Assembly: GCF_014195505.1 (NCBI RefSeq)
Contig: NZ_JACIBV010000001.1
Span: forward strand, 3,038,001 to 3,102,000
Length of the DNA stretch: 64,000 nucleotides
Direction: 5' to 3'
DNA from: Nonomuraea dietziae
GTDB lineage: Bacteria; Actinomycetota; Actinomycetes; Streptosporangiales; Streptosporangiaceae
The notes under the pieces were generated by a model. The model did no database searches. It saw only the letters and a program-made list of their open reading frames with translations, and was not told the origin of the DNA. Each line of letters begins with the position of its first letter. Within the stretch, counting starts at the first letter, position 1. Both the position numbers and the translations under genes were made by a program. Of this stretch, positions 1-9,204 are shown in pieces.

Positions 1-2
1 AG

Positions 3-865
<863 letters not shown>

Positions 866-941
866 GCGATCAGTTCACCACGGAACAGCTCTGGCCACCA
901 CAGCATGGCCGTCACCCGTCACGAGCGCCGCGCCCCCTAGA

Positions 942-960
942 GTCTTCTAGGTCAGAAGAC
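942..960. promoter_or_regulatory. palindrome in the fkbP-like leader
   Basis: GTCTTCT-AGGTC-AGAAGAC, perfect 7-bp arms around a 5-bp centre, ending 19 bp before the GTG start of the FKBP gene. It could be an operator or an RNA hairpin in the leader; the sequence alone does not decide. Confidence 0.5.
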
Positions 961-979
961 ATCCACCAAGGAGTACAAC

Positions 980-1354
980 GTGGCACTCGAGAAGCCGGAG
1001 ATCGACTTCCCGGAGGGCAACCCGCCCGCCGACCTGGAGATCGTCGACATCGTCGAGGGGGACGGCCCCGAGGCCAAGCCTGGACAGAGCGTCCAGGTGC
1101 ACTACGTCGGTGTCGCTTTCTCCAGCGGCGAGGAGTTCGACGCGTCGTGGAACCGCGGCACGCCGTTCGAGTTCCCGCTGGGTGGCGGGCGCGTCATCGC
1201 CGGCTGGGACCGCGGCGTGGCGGGCATGAAGGTCGGCGGACGGCGCAAGCTCGTCATCCCGCCGCACCTGGGCTACGGCAACCAGGGCGCGGGCCGCGCC
1301 ATCAAGCCGGGCGAGACGCTCATCTTCGTCGTCGACCTGCTCGGCGTTCGCTGA
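980..1354 (+). CDS. FKBP-type peptidyl-prolyl cis-trans isomerase
   Basis: 124-residue single-domain FKBP, close to the size of FKBP12 plus a short N-terminal extension. It catalyses cis-trans isomerisation of X-Pro bonds. The hydrophobic pocket residues are all visible: Y in VHYVG, F and D in EEFDASW, F in FEFPLGGG, VIAGW, the Y of PHLGYG, and the final F in IFVVDLL. There is no signal peptide, so it should act in the cytoplasm. GTG start at 980 is supported by an AAGGAG ribosome site at 968-973. It is a single gene followed by a strong hairpin. Confidence 0.5.
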   Translation: MALEKPEIDFPEGNPPADLEIVDIVEGDGPEAKPGQSVQVHYVGVAFSSGEEFDASWNRGTPFEFPLGGGRVIAGWDRGVAGMKVGGRRKLVIPPHLGYGNQGAGRAIKPGETLIFVVDLLGVR

Positions 1355-1363
1355 CGCTCGCGT

Positions 1364-1395
1364 GGTGTCGGGTACGGCCCGCCGTGCCCGACACC
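1364..1395 (+). terminator. hairpin after the FKBP gene
   Basis: GGTGTCGGGTACGG pairs with CCGTGCCCGACACC (13 of 14 positions, one G-T) around a 4-base loop, 10 bp after the FKBP stop. There is no T-tract, as is common for actinobacterial terminators. It is probably the end of the FKBP transcript. Confidence 0.5.
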
Positions 1396-1544
1396 ACCCG
1401 CGCCCTCGGCGGCCCTCGCGTCCTTCGAGGAACCGCCATCACCGCCTCGCCGATCCCCGCACGACGCCTGACCCAAAGGCCCCAGACACTGGATCCAAAG
1501 GTCAAGCGGGACTTTTGTCGCTCCTGTAGGGCAACATAAGCGTT

Positions 1545-3071
1545 GTGCTACTGATCGACGTCGTTCGCGTTTCCGAGGCCGTGTCCAGGACCTCTGCCCG
1601 CCTGGGCAAGATCGGCCATCTGGCCGAGCTCCTGGGCCGGGTCGGCGCCGACGAGGCCGAGATCGCCATCGCCTACCTCTCGGGCGAGCTCCCCCAGCGC
1701 CAGATCGGCGTCGGCTGGCGCACCCTGCAGGACCCTCCGCCGCCCAAACTGGTCGCCACCGCCACCCTCACCGACGTCGACGCCCTCCTCACCCGCATCA
1801 AGGCCGTCTCGGGCCCCGGCTCCCAGGCCGCCCGCAAGGCGCTGGTCGAGGAGCTATTCACCGCCGTCACCAGCCAGGAGCAGTCTTTCCTGCTCCGCCT
1901 GCTCTCCGGCGAGCTGCGCCAGGGCGCGCTCGACGGGGTGATGATCGAGGCCGTCGCCAAGGCCTCCGGCGCCGCTTCGGCCGACGTCCGGCGGGCGCTC
2001 ACGCTGCGCGGCTGGCTGCCCGCCGTCGGCGCGGCCGCCCTGTCGGGCGGCGTCGAGGCGTTGCGCGCCTTCAAGCTCGAGGTGGGCCGCCCTGTCGCCC
2101 CCATGCTCGCGGGCAGCGCCCCCAACGTCGCCGCCGCCCTGGACAAGATCGGCGGCGAGGCCGCGCTCGAGTGGAAGCTCGACGGCATCCGGGTGCAAGC
2201 GCACCGCTCGGGCGACACGGTGAGGATCTTCACCCGCACCCTCGACGACATCACGCCCCAGGTCCCCGAACTGGTCGAGGCGGTTCTCGCGCTGCCCTCC
2301 GACGACCTGGTGCTCGACGGCGAGGTCCTCGCGCTGCAGCAGGACGGCCGTCCCCATCCCTTCCAGGTGACCGCCAGCCGGGTCAGCAGCAAGACCGACG
2401 TCCCGAAGCTGCGCGAGGCCACGCCGCTGAGCGTCTTCTTCTTCGACGCCCTCAGGGTCGGCGGCACCGACCTGCTCGACCTGCCGTACGGCGAGCGGCA
2501 GGAGGTCCTCGCCGCCACCGTTCCCCCCGCTCTGCTCACCCCGCGCCTGGTCACCGCCGACCTGCCCGCCGCCGAGGCGTTCTTCGCCGAGGTCGTACGG
2601 CGGGGCCACGAGGGCCTGGTCGCCAAGTCCCTCACCTCGCCCTACGCGGCCGGCCGCAGGGGCGCGGGCTGGATCAAGGTGAAGCCGCGCCACACGCTCG
2701 ACCTCGTCGTCCTGGCCGCGGAGTGGGGGCACGGGCGGCGCGAGGGCAAGCTGTCCAACCTTCACCTGGGAGCGCGCGACCCCGACAGCGGCTCGTTCGT
2801 GATGCTCGGCAAGACGTTCAAGGGGTTGACCGACGAGTTGCTCGCCTGGCAGACCCAGCGCTTCCTCGAGATCGCCGAAGGCCCCACCGACGAGTGGACC
2901 GTCACACTCAGGCCCGAGCTGGTGGTGGAGATCGCTTTCGACGGTGTGCAGCGCTCGCCGCGCTATCCGGGCGGCATGGCGCTCCGTTTCGCCCGCGTGC
3001 TGCGCTACCGGCCCGACAAGCGCGCCGACGAGGCCGACACCGTGGAGACGGTTCGCTCGCTCATGTTCTGA
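1545..3071 (+). CDS. ATP-dependent DNA ligase
   Basis: 508-residue ATP-dependent DNA ligase that seals nicks through a ligase-AMP intermediate. The adenylation motif I is KLDGIR at residues 211-216 (Lys211 carries AMP). Motif III is LVLDGE ending at Glu260, IIIa is FFFDAL (298-303), IV is EGLVAKS (356-362) and V is WIKVKP (376-381). The first 200 residues form the DNA-binding domain, and an OB-fold region follows motif V. The length and the N-terminus [12 protein letters not shown] match the LigB-type enzymes of actinobacteria, which are accessory to the NAD-dependent replicative ligase and thought to serve repair. GTG start; no strong ribosome site is visible. No Ku or LigD partner is adjacent. 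Confidence 0.5.
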   Translation: MLLIDVVRVSEAVSRTSARLGKIGHLAELLGRVGADEAEIAIAYLSGELPQRQIGVGWRTLQDPPPPKLVATATLTDVDALLTRIKAVSGPGSQAARKALVEELFTAVTSQEQSFLLRLLSGELRQGALDGVMIEAVAKASGAASADVRRALTLRGWLPAVGAAALSGGVEALRAFKLEVGRPVAPMLAGSAPNVAAALDKIGGEAALEWKLDGIRVQAHRSGDTVRIFTRTLDDITPQVPELVEAVLALPSDDLVLDGEVLALQQDGRPHPFQVTASRVSSKTDVPKLREATPLSVFFFDALRVGGTDLLDLPYGERQEVLAATVPPALLTPRLVTADLPAAEAFFAEVVRRGHEGLVAKSLTSPYAAGRRGAGWIKVKPRHTLDLVVLAAEWGHGRREGKLSNLHLGARDPDSGSFVMLGKTFKGLTDELLAWQTQRFLEIAEGPTDEWTVTLRPELVVEIAFDGVQRSPRYPGGMALRFARVLRYRPDKRADEADTVETVRSLMF

Positions 3072-3094
3072 TTTCGCACTTCGGCGAAAACCCA

Positions 3095-3120
3095 AAGATC
3101 CACTGCGTACGCTGGGTCTT
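3095..3120 (+). terminator. possible terminator after the DNA ligase gene
   Basis: Imperfect inverted repeat AAGATCCACTGCG / CGCTGGGTCTT followed by CTC, 24 bp after the ligase stop. The pairing is interrupted, so this is a weak call. Confidence 0.5.
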
Positions 3121-3170
3121 CTCACCACGCCGTGACCTAAGTGAGATGTGTCACGGTATGTGGCATTAAT

Positions 3171-3231
3171 TTGCCTTTACCGCTCCTTTGTCGCATATCT
3201 TCGAGCGCATTGCGGGGCCTCGATGCCCCGC
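3171..3231 (+). promoter_or_regulatory. candidate promoter and leader hairpin of the RlpA-like gene
   Basis: TTGCCT at 3171-3176 and CATATC at 3194-3199 are separated by 17 bp, a plausible sigma-70 pair in an unusually AT-rich patch. A perfect hairpin GCGGGGC-CTCGAT-GCCCCGC follows at 3212-3231, leaving a leader of about 110 bases. The conserved blocks of the c-di-AMP (ydaO) riboswitch that often precedes such genes are not visible. Confidence 0.5.
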
Positions 3232-3315
3232 CACGGGAATCGGCCGACGCGCGTTCCCCCTTCCCCTCCCCCGTCTGGCCCTTCCGTGTCCTGTCCTGTC
3301 CCCCGATCAAGGACT

Positions 3316-4206
3316 GTGTTTCTCTTGGGTCAGCATTCGAGCAAGCCGTCGCGCCGCAACCCGCTGAGCCGTCTGACGGCTCCGGGCAGACGCCGTTGGA
3401 CCACCGTCGCCGCGGGCGCCGCCGTACTGGCCGCCTCGACCACCGCGTGGGCCGCCGTCGCGAACGACGACAGCCCCCGGACCACGGCGGGCGCGGGCCT
3501 CTTCGCCACCCTCTCCCCGTCCGCGAGCCCGGGCGCCTCGTCCGCCACCTCGTCCGGCACCTCGTCCGGCACCTCTTCCCGGACCACGGACGGCACCGCT
3601 CCAGCCACCATCGGCGGAACCGTCTCCCCCACCACCGGCGCGACCGTTCCCGGCGCCACCGGGACCGTGCCAGGCACCACCGGCGGGACTCCGAGGACGC
3701 CGGCCTCCCCCGGCACCTCGGCCACCTCGGCCACCTCGCCGGAATCGGCTTCGAAGGGCGTCTCAGGCTCGAAGGGCGCCACCGGTTCCAAGGACGTCAC
3801 GGGCTCCAAGGGCTCCCGGGGTTCCGAGGGAGCCGACACCTCTCAGGACGGCGCTCAGGCCAAGGCCTCCCAGGCTCCCAAGGCCGTCGCCGCGCCCGCG
3901 AAGCGGAAGGCCCGCGTGCTCTCGTCGGGACGCTGTGGGGCCTCCTTCTACGACGAGCCCCAGATGACCGCCAGCGGCGAGCGATTCAACCCGTCAGCCC
4001 TGACGGCGGCGCACAAGTCCCTGCCGCTGGGCAGCAAGGTCCGCGTCATCAACCCGTCGAACGGCAAGGCGGTGGTCGTGCGCATCAACGACCGCGGCCC
4101 GTACACCGGCGGACGCTGCCTCGACCTGTCCGAGGCCGCGTTCTCCACGATCGGCGACACCAACGCGGGCGTCATGACCGTCAAATACCAGGTACTCGCC
4201 AGCTGA
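3316..4206 (+). CDS. membrane-anchored RlpA-like double-psi beta-barrel protein
   Basis: 296 residues from a GTG start at 3316, chosen because CAAGGA lies just before it and a basic stretch then leads into a membrane or signal segment (residues 28-48). A long Ser/Thr/Gly/Pro-rich linker follows (50-200), containing nine Gly-X-Y triplets at 148-174. The C-terminal domain (203-296) is RlpA-like: TASGERFNP, the TAAH motif with His233, then RINDRGPYTGGR with Asp259. These are the residues needed for lytic transglycosylase activity in Pseudomonas RlpA. Cys207 and Cys268 could form a disulfide. It probably acts on or binds peptidoglycan outside the membrane; whether it cleaves glycan is not known. 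Confidence 0.5.
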   Translation: MFLLGQHSSKPSRRNPLSRLTAPGRRRWTTVAAGAAVLAASTTAWAAVANDDSPRTTAGAGLFATLSPSASPGASSATSSGTSSGTSSRTTDGTAPATIGGTVSPTTGATVPGATGTVPGTTGGTPRTPASPGTSATSATSPESASKGVSGSKGATGSKDVTGSKGSRGSEGADTSQDGAQAKASQAPKAVAAPAKRKARVLSSGRCGASFYDEPQMTASGERFNPSALTAAHKSLPLGSKVRVINPSNGKAVVVRINDRGPYTGGRCLDLSEAAFSTIGDTNAGVMTVKYQVLAS

Positions 4207-4234
4207 CCGCACCGCCCCTCCTCCCCGTCCCGCA

Positions 4235-4279
4235 CCGCCCCGTCCCGCCCCGCCCCGTCCCGCCCCGCCCCGTCCCGCC
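4235..4279. repeat. three perfect 15-bp tandem repeats
   Basis: The unit CCGCCCCGTCCCGCC is repeated three times without mismatch just after the RlpA-like gene. The stretch 4207-4514 otherwise holds only C-rich non-coding sequence in which no gene could be supported. Confidence 0.5.
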
Positions 4280-4514
4280 CACGACGATGCCCTCGTCGCA
4301 GCCATCCCAGACCGCCTTCGCGACCTCACCCCGGGCTCTCCCAGCCGAAGCCATCACGCTGGCCCTCCACCCCGGTCCAAGCCATCACGCGACCTCACCA
4401 TCCGCGCCCCGCGAAACCGTCTGACGTCCCACGGGCCATCCCACGGCATCACCCCCAGGTTCCGCCGCCCCAGCCCAGCCGTCCCGCGGCGCCATCCCAC
4501 GGCAGACCGCCAAG

Positions 4515-4772
4515 GTGACGCCTCTGGTCGCCGTGCTGCCGCGGCACGTGCCCGCCAGCGGAGTGCGCTCCATCACCGAAGGCGGCCGTCAGGCCCTCGG
4601 CCTCCGCATGGACGTCAATGACGGGCGCGTGGCCGTCTCCTTCGAATCAACCTGGCCAGAGGAGCGGTTCGGCGACGACCCGCACGCGCTCGATCACCTG
4701 ATGGACGGACTGCGCTTCCAGATCAGCGATGACGACATCCTCGACAATCGCGTGGACCGTGCACGTTCCTAG
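4515..4772 (+). CDS. small hypothetical ORF or gene remnant
   Basis: 85-residue open frame from a GTG. No family is recognised. The C-terminal half (GRVAVSFESTWPEERFGDD, then a mixed acidic end) has the composition of a real protein, but the N-terminal half looks random and no ribosome site precedes it. It could be the tail of a decayed gene. Low confidence. Confidence 0.5.
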   Translation: MTPLVAVLPRHVPASGVRSITEGGRQALGLRMDVNDGRVAVSFESTWPEERFGDDPHALDHLMDGLRFQISDDDILDNRVDRARS

Positions 4773-4869
4773 CCGCCACTCACCGCTCCATTGCGTCCGA
4801 TCACAGCGACCCGAGGTGATGCCCGCGGATCACGGCTCACTTACCCAGCCGGCCATCTGGTTGCTCAAC

Positions 4870-4885
4870 ACAACTATCTAGTTGT
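4870..4885. promoter_or_regulatory. MarR-type operator
   Basis: ACAACTA-TC-TAGTTGT, perfect 7-bp arms around 2 bp, ending 11 bp before the ATG of the MarR gene. Position and form suit autoregulation. A related palindrome (CAACCATGGTTG) stands at the other MarR gene of this window. Confidence 0.5.
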
Positions 4886-4896
4886 ATGGTCGAACC

Positions 4897-5325
4897 ATGG
4901 CGGGTGATCGCGAACTCCAGGAGGCCGTGGCGCGGTTCGTGCGGGCCTTCGGCCTTCACCAGCCGGACCAGACCCCTTGCGGGCAGCCCGTCCCGGTATC
5001 GGAGGCTCACGCGCTGGGCGAGCTGGCCAGGGACGGCGCGCTGCGGCAGAGTGAGCTGGCGCACCGGCTCCGGCTGGAGAAGAGCACCACCAGCCGGCTG
5101 GTCACGCAGCTCATCAACCGCGGCTGGGCCGACCGCACCCCGGCGCCCGACGACGGGCGCGGCGTGCTGGTCCAACTCACCCCGCACGGGGTGCAAGCCG
5201 CAGCCCGGCTGGCCGAGGCCAGAGCCGAGCGCTTCTCCGCCGTTCTGGACCGTGTCCCCGAGGGCGAACGCGCCGGCGTGCTGCGCGCCCTGACCATCCT
5301 CACGGAGGCCATAGATGAAACCTAA
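4897..5325 (+). CDS. MarR-family transcriptional regulator
   Basis: 142 residues with a winged helix. The recognition part is LRQSELAHRLRLEKSTTSRL and the wing is RTPAPDDGRGVLVQLT, the D-x-R-G pattern typical of MarR proteins. Such proteins are dimeric repressors, often released by small aromatic ligands or oxidants. The ATG at 4897 is preferred over an upstream ATG at 4882 because the latter lies inside the operator. The gene overlaps the next one by 11 bp (a membrane-anchored protein), so the two are co-expressed and the partner is a likely regulated product. Confidence 0.5.
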   Translation: MAGDRELQEAVARFVRAFGLHQPDQTPCGQPVPVSEAHALGELARDGALRQSELAHRLRLEKSTTSRLVTQLINRGWADRTPAPDDGRGVLVQLTPHGVQAAARLAEARAERFSAVLDRVPEGERAGVLRALTILTEAIDET

Positions 5326-5830
5326 GGATCGACGCGCCCAGGGGCTCATCGCGGCGCTCGCGCTCATCGTCGTCGCCGCGACGGCGTACGTGCTCGTCAG
5401 CCGGGATGAGCAGCAGGCACTGGCCGTCCGGCAGGCCGAGATCGCGGCCAGGAGCCGGCAGGTGATGCCCTTCGACCTGGAGCGCACCACGCACCGCTTC
5501 GCCAAGTCCGCCACCGGCGGGATGCAGACGGTCACCTCCGACGACCCGGCCGACGCCGAGCAGGTCACCTTGATCCGCGAGCACCTGACCGAGGAGGCGG
5601 CGGGGTTCGGCAGCGGCGACTACGGCGACCCGGCCTCCATTCACGGCGGTGAGATGCCGGGCCTGCGCGACCTCGAACAAGGCCACAGCCGCATCGACAT
5701 CCGCTACACCGACCTGCCCGCCGGCGCCCGCATCACCTACGCCACCACCGACGCGTCGCTGGTGGAGGCGCTGCACGCGTGGTTCGACGCCCAGGTCACC
5801 GACCACGGACAGCACGCCGAGCACGGCTGA
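5315..5830 (+). CDS. conserved membrane-anchored protein of unknown function
   Basis: 171 residues: a short basic N-terminus, one membrane segment (about residues 10-28), then an extracytoplasmic part with VMPFDLERTTHRF and a DPADAEQ stretch. Relatives are common in actinobacteria and, as far as I recall, are sometimes labelled aspartate carbamoyltransferase. Nothing here resembles that enzyme: no carbamoyl-phosphate S-T-R-T motif, and less than half its length. It overlaps the MarR gene and is probably under its control. Function unknown. Confidence 0.5.
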   Translation: MKPKDRRAQGLIAALALIVVAATAYVLVSRDEQQALAVRQAEIAARSRQVMPFDLERTTHRFAKSATGGMQTVTSDDPADAEQVTLIREHLTEEAAGFGSGDYGDPASIHGGEMPGLRDLEQGHSRIDIRYTDLPAGARITYATTDASLVEALHAWFDAQVTDHGQHAEHG

Positions 5831-6223
5831 GCCACCCCACGGACGCTCTCCTTCCGCCGGCCACGCCTGTCTCGTAGATACCTAACGGCGGTACGGTTTC
5901 CTGTGCCATCACACCTGGCTTGTGGGTCCTCCGGCCGCCGGGCCGCCACCCCACCAGCCGACCGTCGGACGCGGCGAGAGCCCCAGCCCGCCGCTGAAAG
6001 GACACCCCTTTCGTGCCGACCACGGAAATCGGCTCCGCCCAGCGCGGCGGTGCGGCGCTGCGGGCGCTGCGCCTGGCTGGGCCGCATCCCGCCCACCGGC
6101 AACGCCTCCGGCCGATGATCGCCGGGCGCATCCGGCTCGCCCCACCCGGCAGGCCGGCGGCAACCGGTCAGGAAGAGCACGCAGCCCCCACCCCATCCCT
6201 TGAACCCACCTGGAAGGACCACC
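5831..6223. other. 393-bp stretch without a recognisable gene
   Basis: Only short frames with arginine- and proline-rich, random-looking translations are present on both strands. I see no repeat, RNA or clear promoter apart from the ribosome site of the following gene. Confidence 0.5.
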
Positions 6224-6658
6224 GTGATAACGATCCGTCGCGCCACGCCCGATGACGCCTCCACCGTGTACGACCTCATCCGTGCGCTGGCCGAGCACCA
6301 GGACCAGGCCTCGGCCATCACGGTGAGCGCCGCCGACCTGAAGCGGATGCTCGCCCGCCCGGAGATCACCTACCTGATTGCCGAGCGGGACGGCCGGGCC
6401 ATCGGCTACGTCTCCTGGCTGCAGCGAATCAGTTTCTGGTCCGGCGAGGACTACCTCGCGCTGGACGACCTGTACGTGACCGGAGCAGAACGCGGCGAAG
6501 GCGTGGGAGAGCAGCTGATGCAGGCCGTCGCCGAAGCCGCCGACGGCAAGGTGATCCGTTGGGAGGTGGCCGAGGCCAACGTGGCGGCTCAGCGGTTCTA
6601 CTCGCGGATCGGCGCCACCCTCGTCTCCAAGAAGATCGGCCGCTGGCAGCGGAAGTAG
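6224..6658 (+). CDS. GNAT-family N-acetyltransferase
   Basis: 144 residues from GTG at 6224, chosen because GGAAGGA sits at 6212-6218 and the fold begins at once (ITIRRATPDDA). The acetyl-CoA site is visible: ALDDLYVTGAERGEGVGEQLM, the R/G-x-x-G-x-G/A loop of GNAT proteins, followed by the late N-x-x-A-x-x-F-Y (NVAAQRFYSRIGA). The family moves an acetyl group onto an amine; the pattern DDLYV resembles spermidine/diamine acetyltransferase relatives, but the substrate cannot be read from the sequence. It stands alone. Confidence 0.5.
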   Translation: MITIRRATPDDASTVYDLIRALAEHQDQASAITVSAADLKRMLARPEITYLIAERDGRAIGYVSWLQRISFWSGEDYLALDDLYVTGAERGEGVGEQLMQAVAEAADGKVIRWEVAEANVAAQRFYSRIGATLVSKKIGRWQRK

Positions 6659-6898
6659 CCCGCAGTCCGCCGCGCGCATCGGCGTCCGAACAGGGCCGGT
6701 GCTCGCATGCGGCGCGGCGGCGATGCGTCCACCCCCACGCGTGGGCGGGGGCAGCAGCCTGGATCGAAGAATCTGGACCAGGCAGCCACCGCTCCGTGAT
6801 CTTCGCTACCGTAGATTTCCGCACTCAGCCTGCTCGAAGGCCACACGGTGCAGGACCGTCATTCTTCGGTGCGTGCCTGGCCTGCGAGGATTCGCCCT

Positions 6899-7477
6899 CT
6901 AGCTGGTCAGTACCGAGTGGATGGACTTCGCCACCACGTCTGCGGCGTCGTGCGGGGGCAGGCGTCCCGCGCGTACCTCGTTCGCTGCGCCGTGCAGGAT
7001 GTAGTGGGTCATGCTGACCAGCCAGGTGGTGGGCAGGTCGGTGCGGAAGACGCCTTGCTCCTGCCCACGGCGGATCAGCTCGGCCATGCGCTCGGCGGGT
7101 TCGGCGTGCAGTTCTCGCACCCGTCCTGCGGGGAGGACCCCTTCGGCGGCGGTCAGCAGGGCCGCTGACTCGGCTACGAGTTCCCAGCTCGAGGCCAGCA
7201 GGCGGGTCATGGCATCGCGCGCGTCTCCGGCCAGGTCGAGGGACGACAAGGTCTCCTCGCCGGCTCGCAGCGCGTCCATGAGTGCGGCCTCGATGAGGTC
7301 GGCCCGGGTGCGGAAGTGCCCATACAGCGTCATCCGTCCGACGCCGGCGGCCTGCGCGATGTCGTCGGTGGTCGCGTTCGGGTTCGAGCTCATCAACTCG
7401 CGCGCCGCGGACACGATGCGGGCGATGTTGCGCTCAGCATCGGCGCGGCGTCTGGAGCCCCCAGGAGTGGCAGCCAT
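6899..7477 (-). CDS. TetR-family transcriptional repressor
   Basis: 192 residues. The N-terminal HTH is RIVSAARELMSSNPNATTDDIAQAAGVGRMTLYGHF, with the family pattern T-x-x-x-I-A-x-x-A-G-V-x-x-x-T-L-Y (given here only as landmarks); the rest is the helical ligand-binding domain. It is divergent from an MFS drug exporter, and two inverted repeats with the same core lie between them. The classical role would be repression of its own gene and of the pump, relieved by the pump substrate. The ligand is unknown. Confidence 0.5.
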   Translation of the reverse strand: MAATPGGSRRRADAERNIARIVSAARELMSSNPNATTDDIAQAAGVGRMTLYGHFRTRADLIEAALMDALRAGEETLSSLDLAGDARDAMTRLLASSWELVAESAALLTAAEGVLPAGRVRELHAEPAERMAELIRRGQEQGVFRTDLPTTWLVSMTHYILHGAANEVRAGRLPPHDAADVVAKSIHSVLTS

Positions 7478-7488
7478 GCCATCACCTT

Positions 7489-7512
7489 AAGCCGTATGAG
7501 CGTGTACGGCTT
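7489..7512. promoter_or_regulatory. TetR operator 1
   Basis: AAGCCGTA-N8-TACGGCTT, perfect 8-bp arms, 11 bp upstream of the TetR start codon. It shares the core CGTA-N8-TACG with operator 2 and probably serves autoregulation. Confidence 0.5.
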
Positions 7513-7526
7513 ATAGTGAGAAGCGG

Positions 7527-7550
7527 AACTCGTATATCGACATACGAGTT
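7527..7550. promoter_or_regulatory. TetR operator 2
   Basis: AACTCGTAT-N6-ATACGAGTT, perfect 9-bp arms, ending 17 bp before the MFS start. The core CGTA-N8-TACG has the same spacing as operator 1, which supports one protein binding both. Confidence 0.5.
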
Positions 7551-7567
7551 ATGGCCTGGAGGATTCG

Positions 7568-8959
7568 ATGATCCAACCCACAGGGCAACAGACAGCGGCC
7601 CAGGAGCCGCATCCGGCGCGGTGGCGCATTCTCGGCTTTCTCGGCGTGGCGCAGCTCATGCTGATCCTCGATGTCACCGTCGTGGCCATCGCGCTGCCCC
7701 ACATCGAGACAGACCTCGGCCTCAGCCGCGAGGCGCTGACCTGGACGGTCAGCGCCTACACGCTCACCTTCGGCGGACTGATGCTGCTCGGCGGGCGCAT
7801 CACGGACTTACTGGGCGCCAAGCGGGTCGTGATCGCTGGGCTGCTGCTGTTCACCACGGCGTCCCTGATCGCGGGGCTGGCCGGATCCGCAGGCATGCTG
7901 GTGGGCGGTCGGGTGGCGCAGGGGGTCGGGGCCGCGCTGTTGTCTCCCGCGGCTCTGTCGCTGGTGGTGGCCATGTTCGACGGCGAGGAGCGGAACAGGG
8001 CCCTGGGCGTCTGGTCCGCGCTCGGCGGCGGGGGCGCCGCCCTCGGCGTTCTCCTCGGCGGCCTGCTCACCGCCGGCCCCGGGTGGCCATGGGTGTTCCA
8101 TGTCAATGTGCCCATCGGGCTGGCGATCGCCGCGGTGCTCGCGGTTCTGCTCCCTGCCGGGCCTCTGGCGTCGGCCGACCGGCCCCGGCTCGACGTTCTC
8201 GGCGCGATCTTGGTGACGTCCGCCACCGCGTCGTTGATCTACGCACTCATCGCCGCCGGTGAGCAGGGGTGGCTGAGCGCGGTCATCGGATGGCTCGTGC
8301 TGGCGGCCGCCGTGGGCTACGTGCTGTTCGTGTTGTGGCAGAGGCGAGCGCGCTCGCCTCTGATGGACGTGCGGCTGCTGGCCCGCCGGCCTGTGGCGAT
8401 CGGCGCCTTCCTCATCGTGATGGCGACCGCGCTGATGATCGCGGTGTTCTTCCTGGGAACCTTCTACTTCCAGCACGCTCTTGGATACGGCGCGTTGCAG
8501 GCAGGGCTGCTGTTCCTGCCGGTCGCACTGGCGACGATGCTCGGGGCCAACCTGACCGGACGCATGCTCGGCCGGTGGGGCGGGCGCGGGCTGTCTGTCA
8601 CGGGTCTGGTCGTCGCGGCGATCGGCATGGCCGCGCCTGCCGTGTCGATGAATCCTGTCAGCGTCGTGGCCGGCGTGGCCGTCGCGGCGGCGGGTACGGG
8701 CGCCATGTTCGTCATCGCCTCGGCCACGGCACTCGGCCAGGTGGCGCCGCACGAGGCCGGGATCGCTTCGGGCATCGTGAGCACCTTCCACGAGTTCGGC
8801 GCCTCCATCGGAGCCGCCGTCGTTTCGAGCGTCGCAGCCGCGAGCCTGACGGGGACCACGTTGAGCGGTTTCACCAGTGGGTTCACCGTGGCCGCGGTCG
8901 CGGCAGCGGTCGGCGCTGTCGCCGCCGCGCTGGTGACGCCTGGCCGCCGCTCGACCTGA
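7568..8959 (+). CDS. MFS drug exporter, EmrB/QacA (DHA2, 14-TM) type
   Basis: 463 residues of repeated hydrophobic segments. The family signatures are clear: LDVTVVAIALPHIETDL in TM1 (motif D1 of DHA2 pumps, with a membrane Asp), the loop GRITDLLGAKR (motif A), and the antiporter motif C region ALGGGGAALGVLLGGLL. Such proteins export cationic or lipophilic drugs in exchange for protons. The ATG has a CTGGAGG site at 7556-7562. Divergent from the TetR gene with paired operators, so induction by a toxic substrate is the obvious model. Length is slightly short for the 14-TM group (usually 480-530). Confidence 0.5.
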   Translation: MIQPTGQQTAAQEPHPARWRILGFLGVAQLMLILDVTVVAIALPHIETDLGLSREALTWTVSAYTLTFGGLMLLGGRITDLLGAKRVVIAGLLLFTTASLIAGLAGSAGMLVGGRVAQGVGAALLSPAALSLVVAMFDGEERNRALGVWSALGGGGAALGVLLGGLLTAGPGWPWVFHVNVPIGLAIAAVLAVLLPAGPLASADRPRLDVLGAILVTSATASLIYALIAAGEQGWLSAVIGWLVLAAAVGYVLFVLWQRRARSPLMDVRLLARRPVAIGAFLIVMATALMIAVFFLGTFYFQHALGYGALQAGLLFLPVALATMLGANLTGRMLGRWGGRGLSVTGLVVAAIGMAAPAVSMNPVSVVAGVAVAAAGTGAMFVIASATALGQVAPHEAGIASGIVSTFHEFGASIGAAVVSSVAAASLTGTTLSGFTSGFTVAAVAAAVGAVAAALVTPGRRST

Positions 8960-9204
8960 CTCAGGAACGGTCGCGCTCACCCTGCTGACCGGGCCCGCCC
9001 AGTCCATCCCCGGACAGGTCGAGGAGCTCGCCGCCCGCCACATGGTCGCCTTCGCATCGCCCTCATCGCGGTGGGGAGCGGCTTCGTCGCCGGGGAGGAG
9101 CCAACCGCGCCTCCCCCCGCCGAGCCGTCTCCCCACGTTGGCGCCGCTCGACGGCTACCCCCGCATGCCCCGATGCCGACGCCTCCGATTTCCCTCAGAC
9201 GGGA
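8960..9204. other. intergenic stretch between convergent genes
   Basis: 245 bp. A short frame around 8970-9070 reads like protein (VALTLLTGPAQSIPGQVEEL) but has no start or continuation and could be a decayed fragment. Nothing else is recognised. Confidence 0.5.

Noticed and set aside
1854-3128. Long minus-strand open frame opposite the DNA ligase
   Set aside because: Open only because of high GC and codon bias on the other strand; translation shows no domain and the ligase is clearly coding.
3121-3315. c-di-AMP (ydaO) riboswitch upstream of the RlpA-like gene
   Set aside because: Such leaders often carry it, but its conserved blocks (GGGGGACCCA-like and the GACAGCUAACCUCGUAGGCG-like end) are not present; only a promoter-like pair and a hairpin are seen.
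5315-5830. Aspartate carbamoyltransferase
   Set aside because: Relatives may carry this name, but there is no carbamoyl-phosphate motif and the protein is small and membrane-anchored.
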